A stretch of DNA of 64,000 nucleotides from Bacteroidota bacterium (GCA_007693555.1 REDJ01000108.1:1-64000), one strand, 5' to 3'. Shown: positions 10,079 through 20,590, numbered from the stretch's first letter. Numbers and translations are program-made. Notes: a model not told the origin generated them from the letters alone.

Positions 10079-10798
10079 ATGATCTTTACTATTTATATCA
10101 TTATCCTTATATATTTTGCCCTTGGTGCAATTGGTTTCTATTTTATCAATCGCCCCAAGGAAGCGCATGAGGCACGCAAAAATTGGACAAAACTGATCAC
10201 ATATTTCCTCATCATCAATATTGTCTTTTTCAGTATTGTAATAAAACCTGAAGTATTCCGCTATCTCGCACTGCTTATTATTCTTGTCGGATATCTGGAA
10301 GTTTTCAGTGTGTTCAGAAGGTCGGGATACACCAGTATAGTATATTTTGCTTTATCCATTGCTGTTTTCAGTATCTTTTCTTTTGGCTTTCATATTTTCA
10401 GCCTTCTGGAAAAAGAATTGATTTTATTTACCTTTATCATTCTTTCAGTTTTTGACAGTTTCAGCCAGATAACAGGACAGATTTGGGGAAAATCAAGGCT
10501 TTTTCCTTCCATCAGTCCCAACAAAACTATTGAAGGCCTTATCGGTGGTGCATTAATAGCCGGTATCAGCGCATTTCTTGTCAGGGGGCTGTTGTCAACA
10601 GATCCTTTAAAATCAGTATTACTGGTTTTGGGAGTGCTGGTATTTGCTTTTTTGGGTGACATTGGCACTTCTCATTATAAGCGAAAATATAACGTTAAAG
10701 ACTTTAATAACCTTATTCCCGGTCATGGCGGTTTTCTCGACCGTTTTGACAGCCTCATTGCAGGTGGCGCCGGGGTAGCTTTATTAGCAATGATTTGA
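10079..10798 (+). CDS. Phosphatidate cytidylyltransferase (CdsA family)
   Basis: CdsA signature 'SHYKRKYNVKDFNNLIPGHGGFLDRFDSL'; multiple TM helices. Confidence 0.88.
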   Translation: MIFTIYIIILIYFALGAIGFYFINRPKEAHEARKNWTKLITYFLIINIVFFSIVIKPEVFRYLALLIILVGYLEVFSVFRRSGYTSIVYFALSIAVFSIFSFGFHIFSLLEKELILFTFIILSVFDSFSQITGQIWGKSRLFPSISPNKTIEGLIGGALIAGISAFLVRGLLSTDPLKSVLLVLGVLVFAFLGDIGTSHYKRKYNVKDFNNLIPGHGGFLDRFDSLIAGGAGVALLAMI

Positions 10799-10841
10799 TA
10801 ATAATGATTCCTGTGATCAGGGATGCCTGAAAGTTTTTTTT

Positions 10842-11516
10842 ATGATAAATCAAATAGCATTAACATTTATTTTTTTGGTTGCACTTATACTTCTCCTGAT
10901 TTTCACGGAGATGATATATCGCCGCCTGGGAATTAAGGGTGAAATAACACGTAAGTTTGCACACTTTACGGGTACACTATCCACCATAATATTTCCCTAC
11001 ATATTTGAATCTCACTGGTATGTTCTTTTTCTTGCTGTGATATTCTTTCTTATTTTGTATTTCAGCCGCAATGGATTACAGCTAAAATCTATTCATGACA
11101 TCGAGAGGATTTCAATTGGAAGCTATTTATTACCAGTCTCTATTTATCTGACATTTCTCATTGCTTTTCAACTGGGAGAAAATCTGTATTTTATTCTTCC
11201 CATACTCATTCTGGCAATATGTGATCCTGTTGCCGGGATTCTGGGCCTGGAAGTTCATCAATACAATCACAAAATCAGACTTTTCGGTCGGGAATTGAAA
11301 AAAACCTGGTTGGGATCCGGTTCTTTTCTGGTTTCCAGTTTTATGATCAGCATCATTGCTATTTACTTTAATCGCATGGTGCTTGATTTGAAGACATTCT
11401 GGCTGGCTTTGGGTATAGCATTTATAGCAACACTGGCTGAGCTAATCAGCTGGCGGGGTTCGGATAATCTGTTTATTCCGATGAGTGTACTGGTAATGCT
11501 GGTTCTGTTCCTTTAG
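10842..11516 (+). CDS. Diacylglycerol/polyprenol kinase family (SEC59/phytol-kinase-like) membrane protein
   Basis: 'RKFAHFTGTLSTIIFPYIF', 'ICDPVAGILGLEVHQY', 'KKTWLGSGSFLVSSFMISI', 'ATLAELISWRGSDNLFIPM'. Confidence 0.75.
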   Translation: MINQIALTFIFLVALILLLIFTEMIYRRLGIKGEITRKFAHFTGTLSTIIFPYIFESHWYVLFLAVIFFLILYFSRNGLQLKSIHDIERISIGSYLLPVSIYLTFLIAFQLGENLYFILPILILAICDPVAGILGLEVHQYNHKIRLFGRELKKTWLGSGSFLVSSFMISIIAIYFNRMVLDLKTFWLALGIAFIATLAELISWRGSDNLFIPMSVLVMLVLFL

Positions 11517-11541
11517 TAATCTTAAAGGTATTTCAAAACAG

Positions 11542-11575
11542 AAAAAGCCACCCGAATTCCAGGTGGCTTTTTTTT
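11542..11575. terminator. Bidirectional hairpin terminator
   Basis: AAAAAGCCACC-cgaattcca-GGTGGCTTTTTT between the + strand kinase gene and the - strand tRNA. Confidence 0.85.
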
Positions 11576-11577
11576 AG

Positions 11578-11651
11578 TGACTCCGTCAGGATTCAAACCT
11601 GAAACCTTCTGATCCGTAGTCAGATGCTCTATTCAGTTGAGCTACGGAGCC
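11578..11651 (-). tRNA. tRNA-Arg(ACG)
   Basis: Reverse complement GGCTCCGTAGCTCAACTGAATAGAGCATCTGACTACGGATCAGAAGGTTTCAGGTTTGAATCCTGACGGAGTCA folds as a cloverleaf; acceptor GGCTCCG/CGGAGTC, anticodon loop CTACGGA, T-loop GTTTGAATC. CCA not encoded. Confidence 0.95.
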
Positions 11652-11721
11652 GTATTTTGCTTTTGCGGTTGCAAAGATATAGCTTTTTTTATTGCAAACA
11701 AATAGTTTTTGTCTGCAGTTA

Positions 11722-13095
11722 TTAATCCTTCTCTAAATCCAGATTTTCTTTACTGACATGGGAATGCTTCACCACAGCCTTGGCTTTCCATCTTCCGGTT
11801 TTGTAATAAATGAAGGATGCAGCAAACCCAAATGCCCATGCTATGGGAATCCCCCACCAAATACCTGTTTCACCCATTTTTTGAGAAAGGAAATAGGAGA
11901 AGGGTACACGTAAAACCCAGAGAGAAAACAAGGTAATAAACATGGGAATAATTGTATCGCCGGCTCCCCTAAGTGTGCCGTGCATTACAAACATTGCCCC
12001 AAATACAATGTAAAACGAACTTACAATCACAAGGTAATCATAGCCGATGCTTATAACAAGTTCATCATCCGTGAAAAAACCCATTAATGTTTTGCCATAA
12101 ACCCATGCTATCAGTGTTACAAAAAGAGAAAAAGATGAGGTCATCCAGAGGGTTGCTGTAAGGCCTTTTCGCACACGTTCAATTTTATTGGCTCCTATGT
12201 TCTGACCAACAAAAGTTGAGAGTGCCATGCCAAAGTTCATGGCCGGCAGCATGGCAAAGGAATCTATGCGCCATGCAATGGAGTAAGCTGCAATAGTGGG
12301 TGTGCCAAACATGTTAACAATCGCCATCAAGGCCGCCATTCCCAGGGAAACAAAAGTATGCTGAAGCCCTGTAGGGATACCGATCCGCAAACTTTGCCTG
12401 AATACATAGCGATCAAATGCCAGGCCTTTAAAGGAAAATCTGATAAGTGGATGATAACGGTTGAGATAAAGGACCGAGAGCCCGAAAGCTATGGCCTGGG
12501 CCAATACAGTAGCAAATGAAATGCCGGCTATTCCCCACTCAAAAACTGCCACAAACAAGAGGTCAAATCCTATGTTGAGAAATGTAGAAATGATAAGAAA
12601 GTATAGCGGAGTTTTTGAATCGCCCATTCCGCGCAGAACTGCACTGGTACCATTGTATCCCGACATAAAAATGAGGCCGGCAACATATACATTGAAATAA
12701 AGCATTGCTTCTTCAAGCAGCTCCTCCGGAAGGCCAATCAGCCGGAATATTTGCTCACTGAAAACCAGTCCCAGTATCGACAGTACAATGGATGAAATAA
12801 ACAGGAAAATAAAGGCAGTATCAATGGCACGCTTTACCATTTTAAAGTTCTTATTCCCGAAATACTGGCTGATAACCACATTGATACCGGTGGTAATTCC
12901 TATCATCAGGCTTATGAGAACGAAAATTACAGGAAATGATGCACCCGCTGATGCAAGAGCTTCTGTACCCAGATAATGCCCAATAATAAGGGTATCCACA
13001 ATATAATACAACTGCTGGAAAATATTACCAACCAGCATGGGTAGAGCAAAAATAAATATTTGTTTCCCTTCAGGACCCTGGGTTAAGTCACGCAT
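11722..13095 (-). CDS. MATE family efflux transporter
   Basis: 'FALPMLVGNIFQQLYYIVDTLIIGHYLGTEALASAGAS', 'VLRGMGDSKTPLYF', 'AAYSIAWRIDSFAMLPAMNFGMALSTFVGQNIGA'. Confidence 0.95.
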   Translation of the reverse strand: MRDLTQGPEGKQIFIFALPMLVGNIFQQLYYIVDTLIIGHYLGTEALASAGASFPVIFVLISLMIGITTGINVVISQYFGNKNFKMVKRAIDTAFIFLFISSIVLSILGLVFSEQIFRLIGLPEELLEEAMLYFNVYVAGLIFMSGYNGTSAVLRGMGDSKTPLYFLIISTFLNIGFDLLFVAVFEWGIAGISFATVLAQAIAFGLSVLYLNRYHPLIRFSFKGLAFDRYVFRQSLRIGIPTGLQHTFVSLGMAALMAIVNMFGTPTIAAYSIAWRIDSFAMLPAMNFGMALSTFVGQNIGANKIERVRKGLTATLWMTSSFSLFVTLIAWVYGKTLMGFFTDDELVISIGYDYLVIVSSFYIVFGAMFVMHGTLRGAGDTIIPMFITLFSLWVLRVPFSYFLSQKMGETGIWWGIPIAWAFGFAASFIYYKTGRWKAKAVVKHSHVSKENLDLEKD

Positions 13096-13439
13096 GTATT
13101 TTTCAGGATAAGCGTATTAAAAAAATTTTTGCAATGTTACCAATATTTCCTCGTAATTACCTTTTTAACTCAAAAAGTTTAAAGGAAATAATTCATTGAA
13201 TATTAACTCCTGCCGGATGCCATTGTTTATCTGAATTCGTGATATTGCAATAATTTCTTCAAATATGGGTAATATCTTCTCATTCAATAATAATATCTGT
13301 TGTGAAGATGGTATTTTGCAAAACATTTGACGAATATTTTATAAAGGTTTTTTAATTATAACCTCAAAACATATCCCTATCATAGTCTATGCTATTAAAA
13401 TTTGTAAATTTGCCTTTTCAAGCTTAACAGGCCAGACAA

Positions 13440-14372
13440 ATGGATTTAACAATCGTAGTTCCGCTTTATAATGAGGAGGATTCTCTTCCTGAGCTTACAT
13501 CCTGGATATGGAAGGTGGTGAAGGATCGATATGAAAGTGAACTAATCTTTATAGATGACGGAAGCAATGACAACTCATGGGAAGTTATAGAGGAGTTAAA
13601 AAATAAATATCCCTTTGTGAAAGGTGTTAAATTCAGACGCAATTACGGAAAGTCTGCAGCACTCAATGAGGGGTTTGCCCATGCTCGTGGTCGGGTAGTA
13701 ATTACAATGGATGCCGACCTTCAGGATAGTCCTGATGAAATACCCGATTTATATGATATGATTGAAAAAGAGGGGTATGATCTGGTGAGTGGCTGGAAAA
13801 AGAAGCGGCATGATCCCATTTCCAAAACTTTGCCAACAAAGATTTACAACTGGGCCACCCGCGTGGTTACCGGAATCAGACTTCATGACTTTAATTGCGG
13901 TTTGAAAGCATATAAGGGTAGGGTAGTGAAATCTATTGAAGTGTATGGTGAAATGCATCGGTATATACCTGTAATGGCTAAATGGGCTGGTTTTCATAAC
14001 ATTGGTGAAAAGGTTGTTGAGCACAGAAAAAGAAAATACGGCAAAACAAAATTTGGCCTTGAGCGGTTTGTCAATGGTTTCCTGGATTTGATTTCCATTA
14101 CTTTTGTCACCCGTTTTGGTCGTAAACCCATGCACCTTTTTGGATTACTGGGAACCTTGCTGTTTCTGGCGGGTCTCATCATTGCCGTTTATCTTGCTTA
14201 TGCGAAATTCTTCTGGATGGAATACCGAATGACCGAAAGGCCGTTGTTTTATTTTGGCCTTTTGGCTATGATACTTGGAACACAGCTTTTTATGGCAGGT
14301 TTTCTGGGTGAACTTATTACCCGTAATGCCTCCGACCGGAATAAATATTTAATAGAAAAAACCACAGAATAA
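13440..14372 (+). CDS. Glycosyltransferase family 2 with two C-terminal TM helices
   Basis: 'LTIVVPLYNEEDSLPEL', 'DADLQDSPDEIP', C-terminal membrane segments. Confidence 0.92.
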   Translation: MDLTIVVPLYNEEDSLPELTSWIWKVVKDRYESELIFIDDGSNDNSWEVIEELKNKYPFVKGVKFRRNYGKSAALNEGFAHARGRVVITMDADLQDSPDEIPDLYDMIEKEGYDLVSGWKKKRHDPISKTLPTKIYNWATRVVTGIRLHDFNCGLKAYKGRVVKSIEVYGEMHRYIPVMAKWAGFHNIGEKVVEHRKRKYGKTKFGLERFVNGFLDLISITFVTRFGRKPMHLFGLLGTLLFLAGLIIAVYLAYAKFFWMEYRMTERPLFYFGLLAMILGTQLFMAGFLGELITRNASDRNKYLIEKTTE

Positions 14373-14373
14373 A

Positions 14374-15522
14374 TTGGCTAAGATCATCATATTAGGTTCT
14401 GCCTATCCCTTGCGTGCCGGCGGACTTTCCACTTTTAACGAGCGATTGGCAGAAGAGTTCATGGCCCAGGGTCATGAAGTGATTGTTTATACATTTTCAT
14501 TGCAATATCCACGTTTCTTATTTCCGGGTAAAACGCAATATGCCATCAGGCCTGCACCTAAAAATCTCAATATCAAAGTAAAGGTTAACAGTATCAATCC
14601 CATAAACTGGTGGCTCACCGGACGTCAGATTCGACGCGAAAATGCCGATTTGCTCGTCATTCGTTACTGGTTACCCTTTATGGCACCATGCCTGGGTACC
14701 ATCGCAGGTATTGTAAGGAAAAATAAAAAGACAAGGGTAGTTACCATTGCCGATAATATAATTCCCCATGAAAAAAGACCCGGAGACAAGCTACTGACAT
14801 CCTGGTATGTAAAAAAGAGTGATGGCTTCGTAACTCTCAGCAAATCGGTTCTGAAACAACTGGAATATTTTGAGAAAAAAGGAAAACCAAAGATGTACTC
14901 TCCTCATCCGTTGTATGATAATTTTGGAGAAAAAATTTCAAGGGATGAAGCATTGAAAGCATTGAAGCTTTCGCCGGAGTACAGGTATATTTTATTTTTC
15001 GGTTTCATAAGGGATTACAAAGGATTGGATATACTTCTTGAGGCAATGGGCCATTCTTTGTTATCTGATTTACCTGTGAAACTGATTGTTGCCGGAGAAT
15101 TTTATTCCTCCGATCAGCCCTATTACAAAATTTTAAGGGAACAAGGTCTGGGAAATAAAGTGATTCTGCACACACAATTTATACCCAATGACAAGGTGGC
15201 ACAATACTTTTGTGCCAGTGATCTTGTTGTTCAGCCTTATAAAGATGCAAGCCAGAGTGGTGTTACACAGGTTGCATATCACTTTGATATTCCCATGATT
15301 GTTTCCAATGTAGGTGCCCTGCCCGAGATGGTTCCCAATAATGTTGCAGGATTGGTTGTAAAGCCTGAACCTGAGAAGGTTGCACGCGCCATTCATCGGT
15401 TTTTTGATAAGAACATGGCGGAGGAACTCAAAAAAGGAGTACAATCGCAAAAAGACAGATTTTCATGGAGCAGATTAACACAGGCTGTTTTTGATGTTTC
15501 GGGTAATCATGAAAAAAATTAA
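14374..15522 (+). CDS. Glycosyltransferase family 4 (TTG start)
   Basis: 'GSAYPLRAGGLSTFNERLAEEFMAQGHEV', C-terminal 'QSGVTQVAYHFDIPMIVSNVGALPEMV'. Confidence 0.9.
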   Translation: MAKIIILGSAYPLRAGGLSTFNERLAEEFMAQGHEVIVYTFSLQYPRFLFPGKTQYAIRPAPKNLNIKVKVNSINPINWWLTGRQIRRENADLLVIRYWLPFMAPCLGTIAGIVRKNKKTRVVTIADNIIPHEKRPGDKLLTSWYVKKSDGFVTLSKSVLKQLEYFEKKGKPKMYSPHPLYDNFGEKISRDEALKALKLSPEYRYILFFGFIRDYKGLDILLEAMGHSLLSDLPVKLIVAGEFYSSDQPYYKILREQGLGNKVILHTQFIPNDKVAQYFCASDLVVQPYKDASQSGVTQVAYHFDIPMIVSNVGALPEMVPNNVAGLVVKPEPEKVARAIHRFFDKNMAEELKKGVQSQKDRFSWSRLTQAVFDVSGNHEKN

Positions 15523-15548
15523 TCAAAGATTAATCCATTCGGCAAATT

Positions 15549-16112
15549 ATGCCTCTTAAGCCTGATAAAACCTGGAGCTTGTTTCTCGATAGAGACGGCG
15601 TGATAAACAAAAGACCTGAATACGAATGCGTTAAATCAGTTGAAGATTTTCAGTTTATTGATGGTGTTAAGGAAAGCATAGAATGGTTTTCAGGTATATT
15701 CGGAAATATTTTTATTGTTACCAATCAGCAGGGGATCCATAAAAAGTTGATGACCTCAGATGATTTGCAAAAAATACATGACTTCATGTTCTCGGAAATT
15801 AAAAATGCCAATGGAAGGATAGATAAGATTTACTATTGTCCGGCATTACCCGAAGAAAACAGTTTTTACCGCAAACCTATGCCAGGCATGGCCCTCAAAG
15901 CAAAAAAAGAATTTCCAAAAATAAATTTCAGGAAATCCATAATGATTGGAGATACACTAAACGATATGAAGTTTGGTAAAAACCTGAAGATGAAAACAGT
16001 TTATATCAGTGTCAATAAAAAGGAAATATCTGAGAATTATAAGCTGATAGATTATGCATTTCCTGCTTTGATTGATTTTAAAAATTATCTTGCAGATTTT
16101 TATGAATCTTAA
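15549..16112 (+). CDS. HAD-IIIA family hydrolase (histidinol-phosphatase/GmhB-like)
   Basis: 'LFLDRDGVINKRPEYE', 'IVTNQQGI', 'YYCPALPEENSFYRKPMPGMALKAKKEF', 'MIGDTLNDMKFG'. Confidence 0.88.
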   Translation: MPLKPDKTWSLFLDRDGVINKRPEYECVKSVEDFQFIDGVKESIEWFSGIFGNIFIVTNQQGIHKKLMTSDDLQKIHDFMFSEIKNANGRIDKIYYCPALPEENSFYRKPMPGMALKAKKEFPKINFRKSIMIGDTLNDMKFGKNLKMKTVYISVNKKEISENYKLIDYAFPALIDFKNYLADFYES

Positions 16113-16221
16113 GGCCAGGTAAGCATAAGTGGACATTCACTTGGTTATAATTAACAATGGATAGTTAAATTCTGCGTTACAATAAAGTAAAAGTTTTCCT
16201 GAATCCATTTTTAAAACCTGA

Positions 16222-17019
16222 TTGATGAAATTTTTTGCAAAATATTTAATATTATTCTCGCTGTTTGCTGCATTACTGAGCTTTACTACCGGCCATGCCC
16301 AGAATAATCAATACAACAGAAAAGATGCGGCCGGTCTTCGCCAGGGACCCTGGAGAGGTTTTTTTGAAAATGGCAGCCTGCGCTACGAAGGGAATTTTGT
16401 TGACAATAATCCGGTTGGGGTTTTCAGATATTATTATCCGCAGGGGCAGCTTAGGGCCGAACTTGTTCATGAGCCCGGCGAAAAAGAAGTAAAAGCAACC
16501 TATTATCACAGAAACAATGAGATTTTAGGAGAAGGTATATTTGTAAATCAGAAAATGCAGGGTTTATGGCGATTTTATAGTGAATCCGGGATATTACTTA
16601 CAGAACATCAATACCAGGATGGAAAAAACCATGGATTATGGAAAATATTTTATGATGACGGAACTGTTGCTGAACTGCAAACCTGGCATCATGATAATCT
16701 CCATGGTAAATTTGAGAGATATTATAAAGATGGATCAATTTACATAAGGGCCTGGTACAAGGATGATGAGCTAAATGGAGAATATGAAATTTTTTACCCC
16801 GATGGTAGTTTAATGGTTACAGGTCAGTATCTTGAAAATCTGAATGATGGGAAATGGGTGTGGTATAGCCAGGAGGGTGAAACAGAAAAACGAGTGATTT
16901 ATGACAAAGGAGAAGTCATTGAAGAAGAGATTTTTATTGAAAAGGATGATGAGGCCATACCTCTTCGACCAGGCCCTGAAAGGGGTGATGAACCATGGGA
17001 CAGAGCAGGTTTCAGGTAA
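16222..17019 (+). CDS. MORN-repeat/YwqK-like repeat protein
   Basis: Repeated 'G.W..YY.DG....'-type units, e.g. 'DAAGLRQGPWRGFFENGSLRYEGNF', 'NHGLWKIFYDDGTVAELQTWHHDNLHGKFERYYKDGS'; signal peptide. Confidence 0.8.
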   Translation: MMKFFAKYLILFSLFAALLSFTTGHAQNNQYNRKDAAGLRQGPWRGFFENGSLRYEGNFVDNNPVGVFRYYYPQGQLRAELVHEPGEKEVKATYYHRNNEILGEGIFVNQKMQGLWRFYSESGILLTEHQYQDGKNHGLWKIFYDDGTVAELQTWHHDNLHGKFERYYKDGSIYIRAWYKDDELNGEYEIFYPDGSLMVTGQYLENLNDGKWVWYSQEGETEKRVIYDKGEVIEEEIFIEKDDEAIPLRPGPERGDEPWDRAGFR

Positions 17020-17040
17020 TTATATCATATCAATTTTAAC

Positions 17041-17739
17041 ATGAAACTGAAGGATTACTTAATAAAATTCTTTTCTGCAGTTATCTTGGCAGGAATTGCA
17101 GGTCAGATTTTCATTTCGTGCGAATCTTCTGAGGGAGAGCCTGCTGTATTGGGGACAGAGTTCTTTGGACACACATCCGGAAAATGGCTTATCTATGATG
17201 TTGATTCTACGGTATATGATGATTTTTTGGGAGAGGTTTTTCATTACAAATACCAGGTACTTGAAATCAACAGTGAATTTTTTACCGACAGCGAAGGAGA
17301 AGAAAGCATGCGACTGGAAAGATTCTGGCGCATGACAGATGAGGATGAATGGATAGATAAAAATACCTGGAGAGCCAAGATTTCGGGTAGTCGTGCATTC
17401 AGAACAGAAGAAAATATTACATACCTGAAGCTTACCTTTCCTCTAAAACTTAATCAGAAATGGAATGGAAATGCTTTTAATAATAAACCTTCTCAGGAAT
17501 ATGTTGTTTCTCATATTTACGAGCCCTATCATAATGGTTATCTGCAATTTGATTCAACTGTAAGGGTATTGCAAAAAGATTTTGTAACCCTTATAGGTGA
17601 AGAATATCAATATGAAGTATTTGCCTGGCAGGTAGGCATGGTAAAGAAAAAATTTGTAGATTTAAGCAAAGAAGTTGACGGCACCATTATAAGAGGAGTA
17701 GATTATTCATATACACTTATGGATTTTGGATTTGATTGA
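17041..17739 (+). CDS. Hypothetical lipoprotein
   Basis: Lipobox-like 'AGQIFISCESSEGEPA'; no recognised domain. Confidence 0.6.
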   Translation: MKLKDYLIKFFSAVILAGIAGQIFISCESSEGEPAVLGTEFFGHTSGKWLIYDVDSTVYDDFLGEVFHYKYQVLEINSEFFTDSEGEESMRLERFWRMTDEDEWIDKNTWRAKISGSRAFRTEENITYLKLTFPLKLNQKWNGNAFNNKPSQEYVVSHIYEPYHNGYLQFDSTVRVLQKDFVTLIGEEYQYEVFAWQVGMVKKKFVDLSKEVDGTIIRGVDYSYTLMDFGFD

Positions 17740-17815
17740 ATGATAGTTTTTATTTCCGGCAAAATATTATAACTCTGGAGACTAAATTAAAAATGTTTCA
17801 GGAAAATTTTCATTA

Positions 17816-19519
17816 ATGAATATTCGTTTACCCATAATCTTCATATTACTCTTTCTTTCACAGAGCATAAAAGGTTCTGAGCATCTGATGATTTGGGTAA
17901 ACTTTACTGACAAAGACGAATCGCCCTATTCATTATCCCGTCCCCATGAGTTTCTATCGGAGAGAGCACTTGAGCGGCGTTTGAAACAAAGTATTCCGCT
18001 CGATGATTATGACTTACCTGTTTCGCCGACATATTTGCAAACCCTGTCAGATCAAGCTTCTATTGAGGTTTTTTATTCAAGCCGCTGGTTTAATGGTGCA
18101 CTGTTGCGAATTGATGATGAAACCATTCTGGATATCCTACATCAGTATCCCTTTATTTTAAGTTTTGAAAATGTAAAACCTTTACCGGAAGAAAAAACAG
18201 AGGAAAAACTTGAGGAAGTCGGTGGCATGCAGGATTTAATAAATTATGATCACAGTCAAACCGACTTTTTTGAATTTGTTCAGAACTCACTTTTTTATAT
18301 TAATCAAAGTTACCCTGAATACGGAAGTGCGTTTAACCAGGTAAATCTGGTAAACGGACAGGAATTACATAAAAGAGGCTACTGGGGCCATGGAAAAGTA
18401 ATTGCTTTGCTGGATGCAGGCTATACTGCCGTAGATACCCTGGCAGCTTTTAATTACCTCTGGAATCAGAACCGGATTTTAGGATATCGTGATTTTGTTA
18501 ATCCCGTAGGAAATATATTTTCCAGCCATCCGCATGGCACATATGTATTATCAGTTATGGGAGGTTATTTGCCTGGTGATTTTGCAGGTGCGGCATTAGG
18601 CGCATCTTACTGGTTGCTGCGAACTGAAGATGCTTCCTCCGAGTTTCGAATAGAGGAATATAACTGGCTGGTGGGTGCAGAATTCGCTGATAGTGTCGGA
18701 GCAGATATTATCAATTCTTCCCTGGGATATACAACATTTGACAATCCTTTGCAGGACTACACCTATGCTGACCTTGATGGAGAAACAACCATTGTTGCAA
18801 TGGCAGCCAACAAAGCTTTCAGCCGGGGCATTCTTGTTGTTAACAGTGCAGGAAACTACGGTAACAGACCATGGGGTTACATCGGTTCGCCTGCAGATGC
18901 ATTTGGCACACTATCTGTCGGTGGAACCAATAATAAGGGAGAAAGAGTGAATTTCAGTTCATTCGGGCCTAGTTACGATGGTCGGATTAAACCTGATATT
19001 ATGGCCCAGGCACAGGGAGTATCGGTGGCTAATCTTATAGGAACCACGGGTAATGCAAATGGAACATCCTTTTCATCTCCCTTGATTGCTGCAATGTCTG
19101 CATGCCTGTGGCAGAAGTTTCCGGATTTTTCTAATCAACAATTAAGGCAAGCTATTATTCAAAGTTCCGACAGATTTCTATATCCCGATACTCTCTATGG
19201 ATTTGGTATCCCAAATTTCGGACTTGCTGTTGAAATTCTTAAAGGACCCAAGGTTGATCCCCGAATGATAACATTACTTAGCAATCCTCTTACGTATAAT
19301 TCAGCTCTCAGAATTTATGCCAATCATCCTGAGGTTATCAGTATTGACTTTATTAACAGCAGCGGGAATATTATGTGGACAGAACAAAATATTGAAATAT
19401 TTCCAGGTTATAACGAAGTGAGACCTTTTGGCGACATCGAATCGCTCGCCTCAGGTATTTACATCGTAAGAGTCAGATTTAATAATCGTGCAGAACATGT
19501 GAAAGCAATCAAACTTTAG
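17816..19519 (+). CDS. S8 family serine peptidase with T9SS sorting domain
   Basis: Catalytic Asp 'VIALLDAGY', His 'SSHPHGTYVLSVMGG', Ser 'NANGTSFSSPLIAAMSACLW'; C-term 'GIYIVRVRFNNRAEHVKAIKL'. Confidence 0.92.
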   Translation: MNIRLPIIFILLFLSQSIKGSEHLMIWVNFTDKDESPYSLSRPHEFLSERALERRLKQSIPLDDYDLPVSPTYLQTLSDQASIEVFYSSRWFNGALLRIDDETILDILHQYPFILSFENVKPLPEEKTEEKLEEVGGMQDLINYDHSQTDFFEFVQNSLFYINQSYPEYGSAFNQVNLVNGQELHKRGYWGHGKVIALLDAGYTAVDTLAAFNYLWNQNRILGYRDFVNPVGNIFSSHPHGTYVLSVMGGYLPGDFAGAALGASYWLLRTEDASSEFRIEEYNWLVGAEFADSVGADIINSSLGYTTFDNPLQDYTYADLDGETTIVAMAANKAFSRGILVVNSAGNYGNRPWGYIGSPADAFGTLSVGGTNNKGERVNFSSFGPSYDGRIKPDIMAQAQGVSVANLIGTTGNANGTSFSSPLIAAMSACLWQKFPDFSNQQLRQAIIQSSDRFLYPDTLYGFGIPNFGLAVEILKGPKVDPRMITLLSNPLTYNSALRIYANHPEVISIDFINSSGNIMWTEQNIEIFPGYNEVRPFGDIESLASGIYIVRVRFNNRAEHVKAIKL

Positions 19520-19738
19520 ATTGAACTTTCGGCTTTCTTCTTTTTTTTTATTCTCTCATTTTACATTACAAATACCTTGGCTGAGCGGAAATTGCATTTG
19601 CGCTTCCAGCGATATTCCGCGGTTTTGTTATTGAGACGCGCCGAAATGCACTTCTCTACAAGGGGCTACCGTTGAAAATACCGGTTATCTTTTCAATTTT
19701 TCCTATATTTACCCATCAAAAAATACCAAACCAACCCA

Positions 19739-20013
19739 ATGCTCCACTACACCTACACTGCCACCGGCGGGAAGATCAGCCAGCAAGCCGCCTGGTTCCC
19801 CTTCGGCATGGCCATCCCTACCCAGAGTTTTGCCCTACCAAACGAGGATGATACCTATCAAAACCGCTACACATAAAACGGCAAAGAATTCCAGGATGAT
19901 TTTGGGCTGAATTGGGGAGCCTGTCCCGAGCAATGCGGGAATTACGGCGTACGGTTTTACGACCCGCAGATAGCACGGTGGCATAGTGTGGTCCCCTTTG
20001 CGGAGAAGTATTA
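19739..20013 (+). pseudogene. RHS-repeat core remnant
   Basis: Conceptual translation 'LHYTYTATGGKISQQAAWFPFG...' then, after a frame change near 19860, '[18 protein letters not shown]...[16 protein letters not shown]', which is Bacteroidota RHS-core-like. Frameshift plus in-frame TAA at 19873. Confidence 0.85.
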
Positions 20014-20499
20014 AGGAGCATACCAGTTCTTTGGTATTTTTTTATGATCAATATTACTTTATTGTCATGATTAAAGTACTGGAAATGAGAGATAGGTATC
20101 TGTGTATCTAATAATTAGGAAATAAAATATTTCCGAATTTGTTTGTATGAATTGGTTTTTCCTTACCTGTGTATTATAAAAACAGAAATATTAAAATCTC
20201 AGGCAGATATAACCTGGGCTAAATAAAAATTGTTGATGCTGTAATATTTTCTAAGAATATTATATTAAAACAAGATCATTTGCTTACTTATATGATTGAA
20301 ATGGGAGAGAGTAAAAAACAAATATTCTTTTTGAGATAAATAATATTACCCTGCTATTAAATTATCAAGTATTTTTTTTAGGAAATACTGGCATAATGTT
20401 TTGTTTTCAAAAATCTCCAGTTAGGAGAATAAAACTATTATGTATTTACAAATGTAACAATAACCTTATGTTTCGCAAACCAAATTTTATGATAACAGA

Positions 20500-20590
20500 T
20501 GTAAACAACATATAGTTTACAGTTGTGACAACATGTTGGTTATTGACTGTAATACAGAACTAGTTACAAATGTTAAATGTTTATTTGTAA
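20500..20590. promoter_or_regulatory. Cluster of inverted repeats in AT-rich non-coding DNA (candidate operators)
   Basis: TGTAAAC-N8-GTTTACA (20500-20521); CAACATGTTG (20529-20538); TTACAAAT-N11-ATTTGTAA (20564-20590), all perfect dyads. Confidence 0.45.

Noticed and set aside
16222-17019. Toxin-antitoxin module (YwqK 'antitoxin' label)
   Set aside because: The MORN-like repeat protein has a signal peptide and no toxin partner; the label is only a family-name artefact.
19818-20051. 77-aa minus-strand ORF in the ORF track
   Set aside because: It is antisense to the RHS relic, whose + strand conceptual translation matches a known family; no recognisable protein on the minus strand.
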